Shown in pieces: positions 43,122-53,872 of a DNA stretch of 64,000 bases (positions are counted from its first letter, which is position 1; each line of letters opens with the position of its first letter). Position numbers and translations under genes: made by a program. The notes under the pieces are model-generated. The model was not told where the DNA came from and searched no databases. It worked only from the letters and a program-made list of their open reading frames with translations. This stretch comes from Echria macrotheca (lineage: Eukaryota > Ascomycota > Sordariomycetes > Sordariales > Schizotheciaceae). The DNA is taken from the NCBI GenBank assembly GCA_030411725.1, contig MU839833.1, positions 682,001-746,000 on the forward strand. Direction: 5' to 3'.

Positions 43122-45560
43122 ATGCCGCCCAAACCCAAACCCAGACCTCGAGGCCAAGCCCCCGCCTCGAGAACATACCACTCGTCGCCCGCCCCGGAAC
43201 AGATCACCTTCCCTGCTCGCCGCCGCGTCGTTCGAACCTACGGTCGCAAGTCGGCATCCGCTCGCTCTCTCCGTCAGCAAACATTGACACAGATCGACTA
43301 TGTCACCCAAAGCACTCCCCGCGACCGGGAACTGTTGGAGGATGACGACGACGACAACGACGACGACGACGCCCCTGCCAAGAAGCCGGCCAAGGAGCGG
43401 TCCAAGAAACGGCGGAAGACCATGGGTGACACTCCCAACTCGTCGTTCCACACGCAGACCCTGACCCAGTTCCTTTCCGACAAGAGCGCGAGCGGTAGCG
43501 GCGCCGACGAGGATAAGGAGTTGTTGATAAAGGACTCGGATGAGGAGGATGAGGAAGAGGAGGCGGACCAAAATGAACCGCAAGTTCTGGGCAAACGAGA
43601 TGGTAACAAAGAACCATCCCTGGTGCCTGAGACGCCGGTTTCCCAGAGGATCAAGGTCAATCTCGACGAGGTACCGTCCTCACAACCCACACCATTTACC
43701 CCGATGCTGGAACGGTATACTACCCCGGGAACCGGTCGGTCTCCGCTCATCGACAAGTCCACCAACGTGGATGCCCCACTGCCATCAGAGGAGACGGTTT
43801 CCAAGATACCTAGAAATCTCACCATCCAGGACACGTTCAGTCCCTCGACTAGCTCTCTCTCCTCCCTACCCCCCTCCTCGTTGAAGGAGGAGCCGACGCC
43901 TACCAACAGGTCTCGACGACAACCCCTGGCCGAGATTCCGCTCCCAGCTGCCGGTCCGGATATCTCTGCTGTCCTTGGAGACAGCCCTGCATGTTCTGGA
44001 AAAGAGAACAAGAAACGAAGTTTCGTCGAGATACCCGATTCTGATGACGAACTAGATAATTTCAGCCCGTCACCTGTAAAGTCTAGCTCTGCTAGAAGGA
44101 CCCCGCAGCGAAAAGCACGAACTCTGAAAGCTACCCCGGAGCACAGGAATGTTCCCTCCAAGGAGATTCTGGACGAGGAAGATGAGACGACGTCCAGCGA
44201 GGATGCCGGACCGAGTACACCAACGCCCCTGGCCCGGAAAGTTCACATCGAACTTCCCCCGAATAGTTCACCATCCGTGTTCCTTGAGACACCGTATAAG
44301 CAACAACCCAGAAAGTCATCACCACTGGTGCCCCGAAGTGCTGTAAAAAGCGCTCGGCGTAACACTCAGAGGAACACACAAAGGAATATCGCCCAGAATA
44401 CCCAGTACAACACGCAAAAATCCCAGTACTACACACAGGGCCTGGAGAGCCAGCGGGTGCCTTTCGATGTCATACAGTCGCTTGGACCGATAACGGAACG
44501 TACGGATATTGTGGTGTCGATCGAGCCCGAAATCGTGGAAGAGATTGCGGCCGGTAAAAGGGACCATGAATTTCGTCCGTACAAGTTCCCCTCTCAGATT
44601 CTTCGTTGCTGGATTTACACGGCCCTACCAGTTGGCGAGGTGAAGTACATGGCGACGCTTGGGCAACCGAAGGAACCCGGGACGATCGATGATCTTGGTG
44701 GCATTGGGAATGCGGACTTCAATAGGGGTCAGACGCAACACAAGTTTGCATACCGCCTGAAGCAGGTCTACGAACTCAACAACCCGATCCCTCTGTCGCT
44801 CATGAAGAAGAATGGCCTGGGGGATGGACCGCCGCCAAAGTGGACATTTGTTCCGCCTGCGATTGTGGGCCAGCTGCTTGGAAACCTGCGCCGCGCCCTC
44901 TTCGAGAACGATGACGAGCTGGAAGAGTTCAACCTGCTTAGAGATGAGGACTTTGACGAGCTGGACGTTGAGCCCGACGTCACGATATCTCAGGAACTGG
45001 AAGAGCAGATTCGGAGTGATATCATCCACTCGACGCAGATGCAGATGAACCACTCCTCCGATACAGTGCAGCAGGACCTCATCCCAGCGAAACAGAGTCG
45101 AAATTCGAAATCCAAAACTGTATCCAAGGCAGCATCAGGCGCATCCACACCTCGACAAGCGACTGAGACACACGAATTCGCATTACCCCCATTACCTGCC
45201 CCAGGGACGAGATCGAGCAGTCGGATCCGGAACCAAAGTCAGCGACAATGGGGGGTAGCGAAAACGCCTTCCACAGGCAGGCGAGCTCCTATTCGACCAT
45301 CACAAGCGACGACGGCAAGCCAAGCGTCGACAGCCGTGATCACGCCGGAGAAATCATCTGTGCCTAGGCCAATGCAGGGCTCTAGCATACCGTCGGATGA
45401 CTTGCCAGATGATGGAAGCCTGTTCAGGTTTGCTGGGGCCGGGCTACTGCTTGGCTCCTCGCAGCCTCAGATCCTGGACAGCTTGCTCGTGGATGATGGG
45501 CGTCCGCCACCGCAGGTTCTGGACTCTGAAGAAGAAGATGACGATGATGACTTGATTTAA
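43122..45560 (+). CDS. disordered protein with PUA/ASCH-like domain
   Basis: An intronless frame of 812 residues from the ATG at 43122 (MPPKPKPRPRG). The frame's more upstream extension has no ATG. The first 420 residues are low-complexity: basic patches, several Asp/Glu runs, many Ser/Thr-Pro sites and a basic RKKRR-type patch. An Asn-Thr-Gln-Arg repeat lies near 410-435. A compact, ordered-looking block spans about 446-590, beginning RTDIVVSIEPEIVEEI and containing GKRDHEFRPYKFPSQILRCWIY and a later PPKWTFVPPAIVGQL. Its opening (a strand, a helix with a Lys-x-x-EFR motif, then a strand) resembles PUA-like ASCH domains, which bind nucleic acid. This is my inference from pattern. The acidic tail ends in Glu/Asp runs. 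Nuclear location is likely. I cannot name a gene. Confidence 0.8.
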   Translation: MPPKPKPRPRGQAPASRTYHSSPAPEQITFPARRRVVRTYGRKSASARSLRQQTLTQIDYVTQSTPRDRELLEDDDDDNDDDDAPAKKPAKERSKKRRKTMGDTPNSSFHTQTLTQFLSDKSASGSGADEDKELLIKDSDEEDEEEEADQNEPQVLGKRDGNKEPSLVPETPVSQRIKVNLDEVPSSQPTPFTPMLERYTTPGTGRSPLIDKSTNVDAPLPSEETVSKIPRNLTIQDTFSPSTSSLSSLPPSSLKEEPTPTNRSRRQPLAEIPLPAAGPDISAVLGDSPACSGKENKKRSFVEIPDSDDELDNFSPSPVKSSSARRTPQRKARTLKATPEHRNVPSKEILDEEDETTSSEDAGPSTPTPLARKVHIELPPNSSPSVFLETPYKQQPRKSSPLVPRSAVKSARRNTQRNTQRNIAQNTQYNTQKSQYYTQGLESQRVPFDVIQSLGPITERTDIVVSIEPEIVEEIAAGKRDHEFRPYKFPSQILRCWIYTALPVGEVKYMATLGQPKEPGTIDDLGGIGNADFNRGQTQHKFAYRLKQVYELNNPIPLSLMKKNGLGDGPPPKWTFVPPAIVGQLLGNLRRALFENDDELEEFNLLRDEDFDELDVEPDVTISQELEEQIRSDIIHSTQMQMNHSSDTVQQDLIPAKQSRNSKSKTVSKAASGASTPRQATETHEFALPPLPAPGTRSSSRIRNQSQRQWGVAKTPSTGRRAPIRPSQATTASQASTAVITPEKSSVPRPMQGSSIPSDDLPDDGSLFRFAGAGLLLGSSQPQILDSLLVDDGRPPPQVLDSEEEDDDDDLI

Positions 45561-46609
45561 TGCATGTGTAGTTGATTGGTTTGGGGTGCAGTACGGCGTT
45601 GTGACAAGATTGGCAAGGTTCTATAAATGGGCATTGGGAATAAACCGAAAGATCCTAGGGGTTTGGGACGGAAGCGGCGTTTGAAGGCTCACATGGAAGC
45701 TGTATGCTTCCGAACATGGACAGCGATGTTTATTGATAGACTTGGTGAAAGACATCACTATTTGATTTCAACACGAGGTAACCATGCATGACCTTGACGG
45801 TTCTGATGAAACCAGGTGGACCACCCCAAGGAGTTACAGTATGACACAAACCGAGCCCGACACCGTTGATATAGATGACTGTATCTGAGTTTATGACCCC
45901 TCAAGGTATCTTGGACTAGAATGTGATAACTTTCTTACAAAATACTGGGAAAACAACCAGCCGGTAGCTGCAGAGCGGTGATCATCGGTGCATCGGAGTT
46001 TGGTAAACCGCAGTAATGGTGTGAAACATTGCTGAGGAACTTCCGTATGGAAACTGCGTCATCAACGCACGGCCTTGCCATGCACCTGGATTTAGATTCC
46101 AGGCTTGATACATTTGAAGAGACTGCATTGAAATATGGTCGAGCTGGTTGTGGTATTTTTTTGAGGAATCTTTAACAACATCTGGGAGAGTTGGTTGTTG
46201 CTTGACAAGTCGTTAGCGCAAGGGGTGAATGAAGGCTAGCGGGAGATGCCGTCGGGTGTGTGCAAGCCACATTGCAACAGCACGGACCCCTGTTTTCGCA
46301 GCCAACCCAGGTTTCGGTTCAGTTGTCTCCTCCACCCACAACCAAGGCTCACCACGGCGCGGTCTCCACTAACTACCCAGCAACTTCGCTCTCCCTGTCC
46401 CAGCACGTAGCTCCGCCCATAGCTGCTGGCCAGGCGCAAAACACCATCGCTGCTCGTCTACGCCCCGTCGACATCCCAGCGCCCACCTACAGCGGCCGAT
46501 CAATTGCGACCTCGAGTCCCCGGACGCGGCGGCCCGATCGGGCGATAGGGTCGACTCGGCCAAAGATGCCACTGTGCGTCTACCACTCCCAGCGGCTGTC
46601 CGACCGGTC
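45561..46609. other. intergenic region upstream of SEC3
   Basis: About 1 kb, AT-richer at 45560-46230 than the flanking genes. It holds the 3' end of the PUA/ASCH-like gene and the SEC3 promoter and leader. No gene was recognised. Confidence 0.4.
45639..45644 (+). terminator. candidate poly(A) signal AATAAA
   Basis: This hexamer lies 79 nt after the stop at 45560, a plausible 3' end signal for the PUA/ASCH-like gene. Confidence 0.35.
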
Positions 46610-49600
46610 ATGAGCCGTGAATTCCAACCCCCATCCGTCCGGGGTGCCCAGATGGCGACGAACATGGCCGCGACCAATGGCCGCGAGGTGAGCCGGGCCG
46701 AGAGGTTCGAGGACGAGAAGAAGAGGATCATCGACAGCTGCTTCAACAAGCGGGATGAAGACGGATCCCGTAGGGCGCCTTCCATTCTCTAGCGACGGTG
46801 CTCTTGCTAACTCATTTCTCGCGACAGTGCTAGAGACATACATAACCCACATCAAAATCACCGAGTTTTCGACGTCGCCGACCGCTCCGCCCCCGCCGAA
46901 TGCTCGAACCCCCCAGTCGGAGAAGCCTCGAGTCGTCATCGTCGCCGTACGGAAATCCGGGCGCGTCCGCATGCACAAGTCTAAGGAGAATCCAAATGGT
47001 ACCTTCTCAATTGGCAAGACGTGGTTCCTGGATGATCTGTCGGCGATCGAGTCCTTCACCAGCCCCACGGCCAATCCGACATTTCAGGAGTGGGCTGGCG
47101 ATGTCGGTTTCGTCATCTCGCTGGGGAAACCCTATTACTGGCAGGCCCAGACGGACAAGGAGAAAAAGTTCTTCATTGCCAGTCTGATCAAGATTTACGC
47201 AAAGTATACCGGAGGGCGGATGCCAAACCTGACCGGCTTCGACCAGCGCGAGCTCGATCAGGTCCTCGGCGGCGCGCAGGCACCCCGACGGCCGGGCCAG
47301 GACCGGCCTCCTCCACCACGCCCTGCTCCCTTTGTCGATACGGCCCCTAGTAGTGGAAACGCGTCGATCTCATCGGGATACAATGGCAGCCTCGGCGCCC
47401 AGTCCGCGATGCTGGGTTCGTTTCCCGAACGGATCCCCTCGCGAGGCGGGCCCCCTAATGGCAACCTATCTCCATCGCGGAGCTTCGATTCCGGTCGCAC
47501 TGGAGAGAACCTGCCATCCCTGCGGCGGCTAGCGTCAAACAACCAGAGTCAGGACTCGGTGGCTACGTCACTGGCTGCGAGGAGTGAGGATACCTCCAGC
47601 CTGCGACCCAAGTCGCGCAATGGGGTAAACGGTACTTCAAATTACGCTACGCCGGAACCACCGCAAATACCCGAAGAGATACCACCCGAGAGGAAACGCC
47701 CACCGATAGATCCGTTGCGACCCTCCCAGGCTGATCGCGACTTGGTTCCAGCTCCGCTGATGAGTCCGAATATGCGCCGTGAGCCCATTGTGCCCCCTCG
47801 CAATCTAGACCGGACCCGAAAGAACTCTGTGAACCAGCGAAGGGATATTACGCCGTTAGGCGAGTTAGCAGGGTCTAACGACCTCAACAAGCAAGAGATT
47901 TCCGCCGCCGCCCCAACGCCATCCGCAGGCACACCTGTATCCATTAACTCAACTGTCTCACCTCCGCCCGCTCCCGACACGCCAGCAGAGTCCCCTATCG
48001 AGCCCGAAGACAACAGGCCCGGCTTGGGACCCATGATCAAGAGTAAAAAGTCGAGGGGAGAAATTGCAGGCGCTATTTGGAAAGCCGCCGCAGCTGCGAC
48101 CGCCTTCAAACCAAGACCAGGCGGTGCGGCCGATAAGTTGCGCAATCAGAACAAAAGCCTCGATGGCCCGGACGGTATTACTAGTGTGGTACCGGCGCCT
48201 CCACGGCCCCCATCGCAGCAGAAGTCGCCAGAACCCGCCCCCGTACAGCCTCCGCCCAAGGCTGCAGACAGGATATCCACACCGGGTATCCCAGAAGTGA
48301 AGATCACCGGGACCGGCAACAGTCGACCCGGCAGTCTTCAGATTTCGATCAAGGAGAAGAAAGTAGACGAGATCCCTGAGGTAGAGGAGTCCCGATTAGT
48401 CATTGCTGGAAATGATGTGAAATATCTCGCAACACTTGGTATAGATCCCTCTCTTCTCGACAACCGGACGACGGAATTTGCGAAATGGCTCGACTACTTT
48501 GGATGGGTTCCCGGGGAGCAGATGCGAACACTAAACTTCGAAGACATGAGGACTGACATGGACCGCGAACTAAACAAGGCTCAGGCTGGGGGCTGGCTTG
48601 CCCGCTTCCAAGAGGAGGACGACAGGGTTGAGGCCATCAAGAAGGGGATCGACCTTGCTATTAATGAATGCGACGAATTAGACAATCTGCTCACTCTATA
48701 CAGCGTTGAGCTCTCTGTAAGTTTCTCGCGTTTTTCTGTTGGCCTGTCGCTAATAAGCAGACCTTGTCGGACGATATCGCGTACATCGAGGCCCAGGGCC
48801 AAGGTCTCCAGGTTCAGGCAGCGAACCAGAAACTTTTGAAGAAGGAGGTTGAGTCCCTACTTGACACTTGCGCCATCAGCGAATCAGATCTAGACGCTCT
48901 CCGAGTTGCTCCGCTTGACAGCGCTTCGGGCATTGAGGAGATCGAATCCGCGCTTGTCACCCTATACAAAGCCATGATCAAGATTGATCCGGCCATGGGC
49001 TCTGGCGAGACGCGGAAGAGCGAGGACGAGAACGGCGAGCAGGGTCTGGGACTGGATAGCGACTACGGGAAAATGCGTATCGTTCAGGAAAAGAAGGAGA
49101 TGTACCTGTCGGAAAGCTCCCAATTCATGCGGAGACTGGTTGAGTTCATGGCTCGGCAGTTTAACGATGCCTTTAGGACGACTAAGTCGGCACTCGATGG
49201 CGCACTCTCCAAGAAAGTCGACCCCCGCAACCACGAAGCGGGAAGGGATATGCTCTGGATGTACAGCCCGCTTATACTCTACGCCAGGGATGTTGATGGA
49301 GCAAATTGGGGCCGCGTGATCCAGGTCTACCAGGATCTGGCTCAGCCGATATACAGGGCCGAGTTCCGGGAAGCCATGGAGTCGTGGAAGAAGAACGCGA
49401 GGAAGCCGACCGGCGAGGAAAGCGAATTGCTATTTACCTCGCAGCAGGAGAAGAAGGAAGAGGGCTTGGCGACGACTGCCCGGAAGCTTACCGTCAAGAG
49501 AAGCCAGACTCTTGCAAGGAGTCTTCGGTCGCCGCTGGGCGACGCCGGGAGCCGGACGAACTTGGATAAAGCGCCGGATTCGAGGGCTCTTCCCTATGAG

Positions 49601-50895
49601 GTATTCACCGGCGTGTTGGATGATCTGCTGCCGCTCGTGGAGATGGAACAGAATTTCATTGTGGATTTCTTCCATGCGACCACGCTTGAGCAGGCTGACT
49701 TCCCCGATCTGGTTGCTGCCTCTCGGCCGCGCGACCGACGGGGAGGCGACCTGAAGCGACACAGGCTCATGGAGCCAGACCGCGAGCTCGCACGCAGGGT
49801 TACCCGCTCGATGGAGGCTATCTTCCAGTTCCTGGAGCAGAATCTGCAGCAGTTGGTGGACTGGGTATTGACTATGGATCCTCTGTACGTTTCACAATGA
49901 TGACTTATGCGGTGCATTGCTGACTTTTTACTAGGCAAGGAGTTGGTGTTCTGGCCGCACTAGAGCGCAAGATGGCGGATACCAGCCAGACGAACCAGGA
50001 TTTCCTCAACAACATGCTGCAGAAGTTGCACGGCAATCTCGAGGCCAAGTTCAAGAAGTTTGTCGACGACCAGGTCCGGGCAATCGAGGAGACCAAGGTC
50101 AAGATCAAGAAGCGCAAGGGTGTCATTCACTTTATCCGTATCTTCCCACAGTTCTCGTCGGCTGTCGAGAACATGTTGACGGCCGCCGATTCGGGACTGG
50201 GCGTCCGACGAATGGTCGACCGCGAGTACGACCGTATTCTGCGATCCATGTTTGACTCGCTGAAGGTTATTGCGCGGGAGAACCCGGCTGTGGGCGCACC
50301 GGGCGGCACGGCGGCTGCCAACTCTGCCGACCCCGAAGACAAGGAGGCGCTCAACTTCCACATCCTGCTCATCGAGAACATGAACCACTACCTCGAGGAG
50401 GTGGACAACCCGCGCGGTCTCGAGGTGCTCGACGACTGGAAGGAGGCGGCGCAGCAGGAGCTGGCGGAGCACATGGGCCTGTACCTCAACGCCGTGATGC
50501 GGCGCCCGCTGGGCAAGCTGCTCGAGTACCTCGAGAACATCGAGGCGCAGCTAGCGAGCGGCAAGAGCGCGTCGGCCGTGGCGGCGCAGCCGAGTAATTC
50601 GAAGACGACGTTCAACAAGGTGCTCGGCACGTATGACGCGAAAGAAGTCAGGAAGGGGATTGAGACGCTGCGGAAGCGGGTTGACAAGCACTTTGGCGAT
50701 GCCGAGGGCGATGGGCCGGCGAGTTTGCAGGCGGCGAAGAATTTGGTGGGAAGGGTGCTTCGCGAGTGTGAGCGGTTCTATGGGGATGTGGAGATGCGTA
50801 TTGGCAAGGTTACGACGGATGTGTATGGTGGGGACGTGTTGTTCGAGTGGCCTAGGGGGGAGGTTAAGGCTGCTTTTGCTAGTTCGGGGAGGTGA
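46610..50895 (+). CDS. SEC3: exocyst complex component Sec3
   Basis: Four exons: 46610-46769, 46828-48716, 48761-49884 and 49935-50895, in phases 1, 0 and 2, give 1377 residues. The N-terminal PH-like domain that binds PI(4,5)P2 and Rho/Cdc42 GTPases is visible at about 50-175: ITHIKI, KSGRVRMHKSKENPNG, KTWFLDDLSAIESF and GKPYYWQAQTDKEKKFFIASLIKIY. A long Pro/Ser-rich disordered linker follows (about 175-540). The C-terminal helical exocyst body contains coiled-coil stretches (about 600-720) and family segments such as FMRRLVEFMARQF, MLWMYSPLILYARDVD and RKGVIHFIRIFPQFSSAVE. Sec3 marks sites of exocytosis at the plasma membrane, which in hyphae means the growing tip. Length agrees with fungal orthologs. 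Confidence 0.95.
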
Positions 50896-51284
50896 TGACA
50901 TTTTTGTGTACATGTATTGCATTGCGGGGATAGGATATATATGTTAGATAGCTCGGTAGCTGAACGAGCTGGTGTTGGTGTGAAGTATGAGCTGTGTGGG
51001 ACGTGATGTGTGATCTGTTCGGGAGGTGGTGGTGCCCGGCTTGTTCTGAATAGAGCTGGTTCCGGGTGTTTGATGGCTCTTGAACTTGTCTAGGTAGGTT
51101 GTTTGATTCATCCCTGAGCCTTGTCGAAGCAGGCATCGCCGAGTACATAACCCCCCTTTTAAACCCTGATTCAGACACAGCTTGGCAGCTTACAGCTGTC
51201 CCGGAGACACATGTCACCCCTTTTCGACCCGGGCCCATGAAAGTACTGCGGCAACATATATATATATATACCCCTCCTTTTTTA

Positions 51285-51330
51285 AGAGGATGTCTCGCCT
51301 CACTGTAGGATTTGTCTTTTCTCACTGTAG
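51285..51330 (+). repeat. left terminal inverted repeat (46 bp)
   Basis: Exact reverse complement of 51878-51923, read directly from the sequence. Confidence 0.9.
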
Positions 51331-51877
51331 TACATCTGATCTGCCCCACCTTTCCACGCACTAAGCCATTACAGGCAGGCGGTGAAGGTCGTCGCAGGTC
51401 GGTCAACCACCCTTCCTTCCACTGCTGCCAGCACTTACAACCGGAACGAAGCCATATGCGTTGAAATCTGCTGTTTCCGCTGTAATCGTTGATCGGAATC
51501 AGTTCCATCTAGTCTAGCCGATAAGGAAGCGATAAAAAAGCGATAAGACACAGGCCTAGTAGGGCGCGCCGCTGGCAGAGCGCCTTGAAGTCCTCCTCTG
51601 AACCCCTTTCGTCTCGTTAGCTTCCATCTGCAGGCAGTCAATTACGTCAAGTGTGGTATGATTCAATTGCCCCTACCTTTCCGATACCAGCGCAGCAGCT
51701 GCGAAAGTCGTGATGGCTTCGTATGGGTGCGCGCAGTTGGAAGGTTTGTTGCTGTTGTGATGGTCCATTGATTGCGATGAGCGAGGCGGCAGAATTTTGG
51801 GTGGACGATTTGGCGGATGTACCTTTTTGGGTGGGTTGTTGCGGGGGTTAGGGTTATGTATGGGGATTTTTTGAAAT

Positions 51878-51923
51878 TACAGTGAGAAAAGACAAATCCT
51901 ACAGTGAGGCGAGACATCCTCTT
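51878..51923 (-). repeat. right terminal inverted repeat (46 bp)
   Basis: Exact reverse complement of 51285-51330. Its outer end is only 43 bp from the stop codon of the transhydrogenase gene, so it lies inside that gene's likely 3' UTR. Confidence 0.9.
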
Positions 51924-51965
51924 TTTTAATGGCTTGTATGTACTCAAAGCTCACAAAAATGCCCA

Positions 51966-53532
51966 TCAATGCTCCATCGCCTCCTCAAAAAGCCCCCTCA
52001 GCTGCTCCCTCTCCCGCTCCAACTCCTTCGCCAGCCCCGGCACGAGCATGAGCACCCTCGCCTGCGGAATAGTCCCCTCAACCAGCTCCTCCACATGCTC
52101 CCTCCCGAATCCCAACTCCCTCAGTCCAGCCGGCTGATCCCCCAACTCGGCCAAGAACTTCTTAATCGCCTCGCCCAACACCTCGCCCGCACTCTCCCTC
52201 TTCACATTGCTCACATCAACACCAAACGCCTCGGCCGCAGCCAAATGCCGCTCCGGATTCGACGCGCCGGTGAACCTGAAAACCGCCGGCGCCGTAACCG
52301 CCACGCTCACGCCGTGCGGGATAATATCCTCGTTAACCTCATACCCGCGATGTTTATACCCCGGATTCTGGCCCGAAACCGGATACGACATGCCATGACA
52401 AAGATGCACGCCGGCATTCCCGAACCCCACGCCGGCCAGCGTCGCAGCGAGCAACATCTCGCTCTGCGCCTCGAGATCCTCCGGATCCCGCACCGCCCGC
52501 GGCAGATACCTCACCGTAGCCCGCAGCGCATTCAGCGAGAAGATATCGCTAATCGGATTCGCGCCCTGGTACGCCGGCCGGAGGATCGGATTCGCCGGCC
52601 TCGGCGTGCGCTCATTAAACGGGATCGCCGTCCAGCTCTCGAGCGCGTGGCACAGCACGTCCAAGCCCGAACTCGCCTTGACAGCAGCCGGCATGGTAGC
52701 CGTGTTGAGCGGATCGCAGATGCCGAGCGTGGGCTTCAGGTTCCGGTGCGCGATGCCCGTCTTCGCCCTGCGGCTGGCGAGATCAAAAATCGCCGTGCCC
52801 GTGGTCTCGGAGCCGGTACCCGCCGTGGTCGGCACCGCGATCAGCGGGCGCAGCTTCCGCTCGATCGGCCGCCCTTTGCCCAGCGGCGCGTTGACAAAGT
52901 CCATGAAGTCGGCGTCCGGGTAGCACGCGTACAGGTTCATCAGCTTGGCCGTGTCGATCACGCTGCCGCCGCCGACGGCGACGAAGACGTCCGGGTCGTA
53001 CGGCTTCGTCCACTCGATCGCTTCTTTAATCGAGTAGTCCTTGGGCTCGATGCGCGTCTTGTTGAACACTTGGTAGGAAATCCCCTCCCGCGCGAGTGAC
53101 TCGCGCACGGCCGCCATGGCGTGGAGTTTGTCCACCGTGGCGTCGGTCACGACGGCAACCCGCTTCGCGCCCATGTTGCTCAGATCCATGCCGATCTCCT
53201 GCGTCGCGCCGGGGCCGAAGCGGATCGACGACGCCGCCATCTCAAAGGCGTATTCTTTGAGCTGGGACTCATCCTGCGGTGTGGCGTATCCGCGCCGCTG
53301 CTGCTGCTGATGGCCGGTACGCTCGGCGAAGCGGGTTATGACATGGCGAGAACCCTGGTGGTGGTGATGGTGGTTTGGGTTGGAATGGCACGGACACGAG
53401 GGAGGGTGTGTGTACTGGATTGTGCGGAGGAGGTTTACAGCCCTCGCTGCTTTCTATTCTTGGAATTAGAACCTTGGCCATGTGGACGACGACAAGACAT
53501 ACCGTGGGAACAACGCGAATGGCGGCCGTCAT
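51966..53532 (-). CDS. hydroxyacid-oxoacid transhydrogenase (iron-containing alcohol dehydrogenase family), mitochondrial
   Basis: Two exons: 53532-53503 (10 codons, MTAAIRVVPT) and 53414-51966, joined in phase 0, give 492 residues. The tiny first exon is supported by a GTATGT donor and by the second-exon frame, which then reads a His- and Gln-rich presequence ending in RRGYATPQDES, a typical mitochondrial targeting end. The mature enzyme starts KEYAFEMAASSIRFG. NAD-binding GGGSVIDTAKLMNLY, VPTTAGTGSETTG, GLDVLCHALESW and GNAGVHLCHGMSYP carry the family's nucleotide- and metal-binding residues. The family (animal ADHFE1) couples oxidation of 4-hydroxybutyrate to reduction of 2-oxoglutarate. 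Starting at the internal methionine (53240) would drop the targeting sequence. An overlapping antisense frame of 376 codons is a shadow. Confidence 0.93.
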
Positions 53533-53872
53533 TTTAGATCCGTCACTTCAACAACACCGACGGAATACACAGAGTTGCAAAACAGCACAAAGGTTCCTGC
53601 AGCTCGATGATGTCCGGACTACAAGTCCCCAAGTCTACCCCACACCGGCTAGCATCACCCGGCTTTGTGTGCATTGTTCCCGGTGGTCGGAAGTTGGAGA
53701 AGCGTCCGCATGCCACAGCATCTCCGCGTGTCCGAAGGATGGGTGATGCAAGCCAAGCACTTCCCCGCACCCCTTTCCATTGACGACTCCGACTCCGGTC
53801 CATCTCGGCACATCGGTGTTGACATTATGCAGAATCCAAAAACACCTCGGCTTACTATCGACCGAACTACAG
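53533..53872. promoter_or_regulatory. transhydrogenase upstream / MET10 3' region
   Basis: A 340 bp gap between two minus-strand genes. It should contain the promoter of the transhydrogenase gene and the 3' UTR of MET10. No gene was recognised. Confidence 0.35.

Larger units (their letters stand above)
51285..51923. mobile_element. candidate MITE / non-autonomous DNA transposon with 46 bp TIRs
   Basis: The 46 bases at 51285-51330 are the exact reverse complement of 51878-51923. The arms begin AAGAGGATGTCTCGCC and are flanked by T-rich DNA on both outer sides. The 547 bp between them holds no frame with a recognisable transposase motif. Perfect long terminal inverted repeats, small size and intergenic position fit a miniature inverted-repeat element or a deleted DNA transposon. 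I could not define a target-site duplication with certainty: the outer flanks share TTTTAA-like bases but not an exact copy. Perfect identity of the arms suggests a recent origin or homogenisation. Confidence 0.6.
50896..51965. other. intergenic region holding an inverted-repeat element
   Basis: Between SEC3 and the transhydrogenase gene. A TA dinucleotide run is at about 51258-51271 and a 46 bp inverted repeat pair encloses 51285-51923. No conserved protein was seen. Confidence 0.5.

Noticed and set aside
51846..51858. Telomere-like GGGTTAGGGTTA inside the inverted-repeat element
   Set aside because: Only one to two units; chance or element sequence rather than an internal telomere tract.
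51969..53099. 376-codon plus-strand frame over the transhydrogenase
   Set aside because: Antisense shadow. The minus strand carries the recognisable iron-type alcohol dehydrogenase motifs.
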